In this document: positions 60,528 to 64,000 of the stretch, piece after piece
Layout: every line of letters begins with the position of its first letter
Position numbering within the stretch: the first letter of the stretch is position 1
Source of the DNA: Lachnospiraceae bacterium
GTDB taxonomy: Bacteria; Bacillota; Clostridia; Lachnospirales; Lachnospiraceae
Direction: 5' to 3'
Assembly: GCA_021199655.1 (NCBI GenBank)
Contig: JAJQHQ010000101.1
Coordinates: 98,274 to 162,273, forward strand
Length of the DNA: 64,000 nt
The notes under the pieces: generated by a model
Database searches by the model: none
What the model was told of the DNA's origin: nothing
What the model saw: the letters and a program-made list of their open reading frames with translations, nothing else
Made by a program: the position numbers and the translations under genes

Positions 60528-61394
60528 TCATTTAACTCCTGATATTTTTATGCCCTGCACAATATATTTTTGCATTACCGTAAGCATCAGTATTAAAGGA
60601 ATGCACGTGATGACCGTACCAGCCAGCAACAGATCCCAATGCGTTCCCTGTGAATTTCTGAAATAAGCAAGGAGTTGATTGACCTGATACAAGCTAGTAT
60701 TATTGATAATTGTCATAGACGGCCAAATGTACGCATTCCAAAAGCCTTGAAAAACACTTAACCCCATAATGATAAACGGTGTTTTTGACATCGGCAGAAA
60801 TATGCGAGTATAGATTCCAATACGTGAACATCCATCCAATAGAGCCGCTTCTTCAAGTACGTCAGGAATTCCCAAATAAAACTGCCTGAAGAAGAAAATT
60901 GACCAGACATATGTAACTCCAGGCAAAATCAATACTGCCATTGTATCCGTCAGACCAATTTTGGAAACCACATAATAGCACGGGATCAGAATTGCAATAT
61001 TAGGAACAAACATAGTAGCCGCATAAACCGACCATAATATCTTTTTCCCCGGAAACTCCAGTCTTGCAAACGCATACGCCGCGAGCGAATTTACCGTCAG
61101 GCTTAAAAACAAAGCAATAAAGGAAACCATCAACGTCATCACAATGGATCTTAAAAAGTTGGTTCCAGACGGAAAATAAACGCTGGAGCTGCTGAAAATT
61201 GACCTGTAATTCTCCAGAGTCCATTGTTTTGGAAAAAATTGAAACACAACGCTCTGAATCTCTGAAAGTGGTTTAAAGGAAGACATCACAACCCACAAAA
61301 ATGGAAATACTCCAACAAGAATAAGTAATGCGCCTATCATCCATGAAATTATTTTGCACACAGAATGCTTATTTATTTTGCTTCTATTTTTCAT
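60528..61394 (-). CDS. CUT1 ABC transporter permease (MalG type)
   Basis: The 288-residue membrane protein has a first helix at about residues 15-35 (WMIGALLILVGVFPFLWVVM), the EAA loop LEEAALLDGCSRIGIYTRIF and C-terminus YIVQGIKISGVK. It pairs with the MalF-type permease 14 bases upstream. Its stop codon touches the ATG of the hydrolase gene. ATG follows GGAGGTGATGGAAT. Substrate is inferred to be a ribosyl or ADP-ribosyl compound from the operon. Confidence 0.92.
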   Translation of the reverse strand: MKNRSKINKHSVCKIISWMIGALLILVGVFPFLWVVMSSFKPLSEIQSVVFQFFPKQWTLENYRSIFSSSSVYFPSGTNFLRSIVMTLMVSFIALFLSLTVNSLAAYAFARLEFPGKKILWSVYAATMFVPNIAILIPCYYVVSKIGLTDTMAVLILPGVTYVWSIFFFRQFYLGIPDVLEEAALLDGCSRIGIYTRIFLPMSKTPFIIMGLSVFQGFWNAYIWPSMTIINNTSLYQVNQLLAYFRNSQGTHWDLLLAGTVITCIPLILMLTVMQKYIVQGIKISGVK

Positions 61395-61408
61395 ATTCCA
61401 TCACCTCC

Positions 61409-62311
61409 TCATTCTGCTGATTTTTCAGATCTTATCAGTCTGAAAAAGACAGATGAAAGGGACGTTAATATAACTGCCACCAATAGCGACGCCGCATATA
61501 CGGTTCCCATATTATCTGAATGTTGGAACTGATAATATAAATAATATATCGGGCCTTCCAGAGAATGTTCTGCACCTGCGCCTACCAAGACCAGCGGTAT
61601 TTCATATAATTGGAACGAACTAGCCACTAACGAAATGATCAAGTAAACGCCAATATTTTTTAAAAGTGGTATCGTAATATAAAAAGTCTGTTTCCACCAG
61701 TTCGCTCCATCCAACTTCGCCGCTTCATAATAGTTTTGGGGAATATCATAAAGGCCTCCCAGCATTACTAGCGTATTATAGCCGAGGCCATTCCATATTA
61801 CAGCAATGCATACTGCAACCATTGCCCATCCTTTTTCTCCGGTCCAATTTATTGCATGAAAGCCAAGTATTTTCAGTATCCCATTCAATAAGCCTCCGTG
61901 GTAATTATAGACATAGGCAAAAATGGAACCGACCACAATTCCTGAAAAAAGACAGGGCAAATAAATGCTAACTCTAATGATTGATGAAAAATTCTTATGT
62001 ACTCCCATAATAAGGTTGGCTATCAAAAAAGAAAGCACTAACTGGATCGGTACAATCCAAAATACATACTTCAACCCGACTAGCAAAGAGCGGAAAAATT
62101 CTGAACTTTGCATTCCAAATAACACATCTGCATAATTTTTCAGTCCAACAAATGTATTTCCCAAATACTCTTTAACATCAAACATACTGAACCAGATAGA
62201 GAAGAGGAGTGGGACAATAGTAAAAATCAGCAGAAGTATCAGTGACGGAAGTAAACACATATATGCCGTTGTTACTTCACTTCTGCGGTACCGCACTGTT
62301 TTTCTCATCAT
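61409..62311 (-). CDS. CUT1 ABC transporter permease (MalF type)
   Basis: The 300-residue protein has six or more membrane helices (CLLPSLILLLIFTIVPLLFS first) and the EAA loop YYEAAKLDGANWWKQTFYIT. ATG follows AAGGAGGGCAGCA, 11 bases after the binding-protein stop. It forms the channel with the MalG-type subunit. No ATPase gene is in the operon. Confidence 0.92.
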   Translation of the reverse strand: MMRKTVRYRRSEVTTAYMCLLPSLILLLIFTIVPLLFSIWFSMFDVKEYLGNTFVGLKNYADVLFGMQSSEFFRSLLVGLKYVFWIVPIQLVLSFLIANLIMGVHKNFSSIIRVSIYLPCLFSGIVVGSIFAYVYNYHGGLLNGILKILGFHAINWTGEKGWAMVAVCIAVIWNGLGYNTLVMLGGLYDIPQNYYEAAKLDGANWWKQTFYITIPLLKNIGVYLIISLVASSFQLYEIPLVLVGAGAEHSLEGPIYYLYYQFQHSDNMGTVYAASLLVAVILTSLSSVFFRLIRSEKSAE

Positions 62312-62322
62312 TGCTGCCCTCC

Positions 62323-63792
62323 TTACTCCAGATCATCATATGGATAGGTTCCCTGTCCTCCTGCTTTCAAAATGCGGTTAAGTTCTGTCTGCAGATCATC
62401 GAGCGTTGACTGCACATCTTCTCCTTTCGAAGCTTTTATAAGTGCATCTGCATATTTCTCTGAAATCGTCCACTCATATACAGGTTCCATCTTCGAATTG
62501 CTCAGGATTGATTCCGAAACAAAACTATAAAATGGATCGTTTACTGCTTCGTCAATCTCAGCTAACGCTTCCTCAACACTCTTTCTCGCTGCAAACTTAG
62601 AAAATCCCAGATCACTCATAAACGAAATTAAATGCGAAGTGTCCCCTCCAAGAAGCCATTCTATAAATGCGCCACATTCCTCCGGATGTTCGGCTTTTCC
62701 ATCAATTGCCATCCCCCAGCCGCCTATAACAGCAGTTGTTTTTCCTTCTGTTTCGCCATCTATCGTCGGACAAACCGCATATCCAATGTCATCAAGCACA
62801 TCCGGATACGTATTTTTTATTTGCCCGATGGACCATGAACCACCAAGTGCCATTGGAACATATCCCTGTGCCAGCGGGTATATTTCGTTATAGCTTGAAA
62901 AAGCTGCTTCCGGTGTCAGTTCATCAGTATACATTTTCTGGAACAATGTAAATAGCTGCTGATGAAATTCAGTATTTACATCAGCTGTCTGCCAATCTTC
63001 ACTAAGCAAAAAATACCCCGCATTTTCATCCTGTGCCTGAAATCCCCATGCAACCCATCCTAGCTGTGATGTATTTGGCATCGCAATTCCATATTCGTAT
63101 TCCGTATTCTCTTTAAGTAGTTTCGCACACTCATATAATTCATCCCAGGAAGTAGGAACTTCAGCTCCTGCTTCCTCTAATGCGCTTTTTCGGTAAAATA
63201 GAATGCTGTAAGGTTCCACAAACCATGGATAAATATAATGATTCCCATTCACATTTGTCATTTCCTCTACATTGTCGAGTAAATCCGTAAAGCAGCTATC
63301 AGACATATAATCATCCAGTGCCGTGTATTCTCCATTCAGCGAATTCAAAGGAACCTCAGCATAATTTAAAACAGTTATTTCAGGTTGTGTCCCCGCACCT
63401 TGAGCCGCCTTTAATGTTGCATCCCAAGTATCTTCTGTAACCCATTGAAGTTCCACATAAAAATTTTTTTCATTGCTCACATCTGACTCGTTAAATTCCT
63501 CTACCATATTTTCTAGCCACTGTTGTGTTTCAACTTCAGTAAATGGTTGGCACCATAAACGTACCAATGTCTTTTCATCACTCACGGTCATATTTTCTTC
63601 GTTCTCTGCTATAACTTCTTCGTTTATTGCAGTAACTTCCTCGCTCACAGCAGTAAGCTCCTCGCTTGCAGCAATTGTCTGTTCTTCCGCAGTTGTTTCT
63701 TCCAGTGTTTCTGTTTTTGTCCCACAAGCACTAAGAACTGTTGACAGTAAAATAGTCATACCCAATAATTTCACAGCTTTTCTTATTTTCAT
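62323..63792 (-). CDS. Binding lipoprotein of the ribosyl-uptake operon (family 1 SBP)
   Basis: The 489-residue protein has a lipobox (LSACGT, lipidated Cys23) and a Glu/Thr-rich linker of repeated AxSEExTAxxEEV units (about residues 28-75) that lifts the binding domain off the membrane. The domain itself shows VRLWCQPFTEVETQQWLENM, YIYPWFVEPYSILFYRKSAL, PMALGGSWSIGQIKNTYPDV and AVIGGWGMAIDG, typical of family-1 sugar-binding proteins. It is the first gene of the operon. ATG follows AGGAGGAAGATAAGTC. Confidence 0.93.
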   Translation of the reverse strand: MKIRKAVKLLGMTILLSTVLSACGTKTETLEETTAEEQTIAASEELTAVSEEVTAINEEVIAENEENMTVSDEKTLVRLWCQPFTEVETQQWLENMVEEFNESDVSNEKNFYVELQWVTEDTWDATLKAAQGAGTQPEITVLNYAEVPLNSLNGEYTALDDYMSDSCFTDLLDNVEEMTNVNGNHYIYPWFVEPYSILFYRKSALEEAGAEVPTSWDELYECAKLLKENTEYEYGIAMPNTSQLGWVAWGFQAQDENAGYFLLSEDWQTADVNTEFHQQLFTLFQKMYTDELTPEAAFSSYNEIYPLAQGYVPMALGGSWSIGQIKNTYPDVLDDIGYAVCPTIDGETEGKTTAVIGGWGMAIDGKAEHPEECGAFIEWLLGGDTSHLISFMSDLGFSKFAARKSVEEALAEIDEAVNDPFYSFVSESILSNSKMEPVYEWTISEKYADALIKASKGEDVQSTLDDLQTELNRILKAGGQGTYPYDDLE

Positions 63793-63955
63793 GACTTATC
63801 TTCCTCCTTTTTTAATAAAGAACTTTCTAGGAAACTCGATATAGCTCGAAATTTCCTTCTTTTTCATGTTTTTATCTTGCTTTTCAGTCGGTATAAGAAG
63901 CATGTCTTTTATATCAGAATTATTTCATACCGGCATCCATCCTTTCTTGTATGAT

Positions 63956-63973
63956 GTTTGTAGAGATACAAAC
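63956..63973. promoter_or_regulatory. Operator-like palindrome upstream of the ribosyl operon
   Basis: Perfect 7-base arms GTTTGTA and TACAAAC around GAGA, about 165 bases before the first start codon. A second, imperfect inverted repeat lies at 63830-63855 (GGAAACTCGA / TCGAAATTTCC). No clear -35/-10 pair was found in 63793-64000. The regulator gene is not in the window. Confidence 0.5.
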
Positions 63974-64000
63974 ACCATGTTTCCTTTCTTTTATGTTGGT

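Overview
The window looks like a chromosomal segment of a gut Lachnospiraceae bacterium (Clostridia); the genus cannot be fixed from the sequence. The reasons are strong GGAGG ribosome-binding sites, Gram-positive signal peptides and lipoboxes, several CUT1 sugar importers without their own ATPase gene, DUF3793 and DUF2325 proteins next to a flavodoxin, an acidic trigger-factor-like lipoprotein, and multicopy Rpn-like and AAA/PD-(D/E)XK genes. No rRNA, tRNA or CRISPR array was seen. Most of the left part is visibly GC-richer than the region from about 45 kb to the right end, which suggests separate histories.

Layout. 0-5 kb: a fructan/sucrose-type locus (partial GH32, CUT1 importer, divergent AraC regulator). 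5-10 kb: the liv branched-chain amino-acid importer livKHMGF. 10.4-11.2 kb: a lone PD-(D/E)XK-like gene. 11.3-19.5 kb: a CUT1 importer with two SGNH esterases (one CE2-like) and AraC and LacI regulators, probably for acetylated oligosaccharides. 19.6-29 kb: housekeeping and small loci (membrane protein, PflX-like radical SAM enzyme with an in-frame repeat insertion, two EamA transporters, CCA-adding enzyme, trigger-factor-like lipoprotein, cold-shock protein, and a flavodoxin/DUF3793/DUF2325 operon with paired operators). 29.2-32.9 kb: GH36 alpha-galactosidase and cellobiose 2-epimerase. 33.1-36.2 kb: a MacB/FtsX-type ABC protein under a promoter overlapped by a perfect palindrome.

36.4-46.8 kb is a decayed surface-polysaccharide region. 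It holds the three UDP-L-FucNAc pathway genes (fnlA, fnlC and a frameshifted fnlB), a truncated sugar transferase, a chimeric aldo/keto-reductase fragment, a tandemly duplicated Rpn-like gene and an AAA/PD-(D/E)XK gene with a 50-bp relic elsewhere. 47-53.3 kb is a compact serine-recombinase element: XRE repressor, RepA-like ATPase, a resolvase-fold protein lacking the catalytic serine, a large serine recombinase, two related accessory proteins, and five phased direct repeats (iterons).

53.5-63.8 kb is one seven-gene operon and the most interesting system here: a CUT1 importer, a cytoplasmic ADP-ribosylglycohydrolase-family protein (frameshifted at a T8 run), a secreted ADP-ribosylglycohydrolase-family protein with a carbohydrate-binding-like module, a large secreted multi-module binding protein and a ribokinase. 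The order suggests a pathway that frees an ADP-ribosyl or ribosyl compound outside the cell, imports it, hydrolyses it and phosphorylates ribose. This is inference from gene families and order. Two structured DNA features recur elsewhere: a nested-palindrome repeat family with compensatory changes (about 5.1, 21.5 and 40.3-40.5 kb) and hairpins placed between binding-protein and permease genes in three importer operons.
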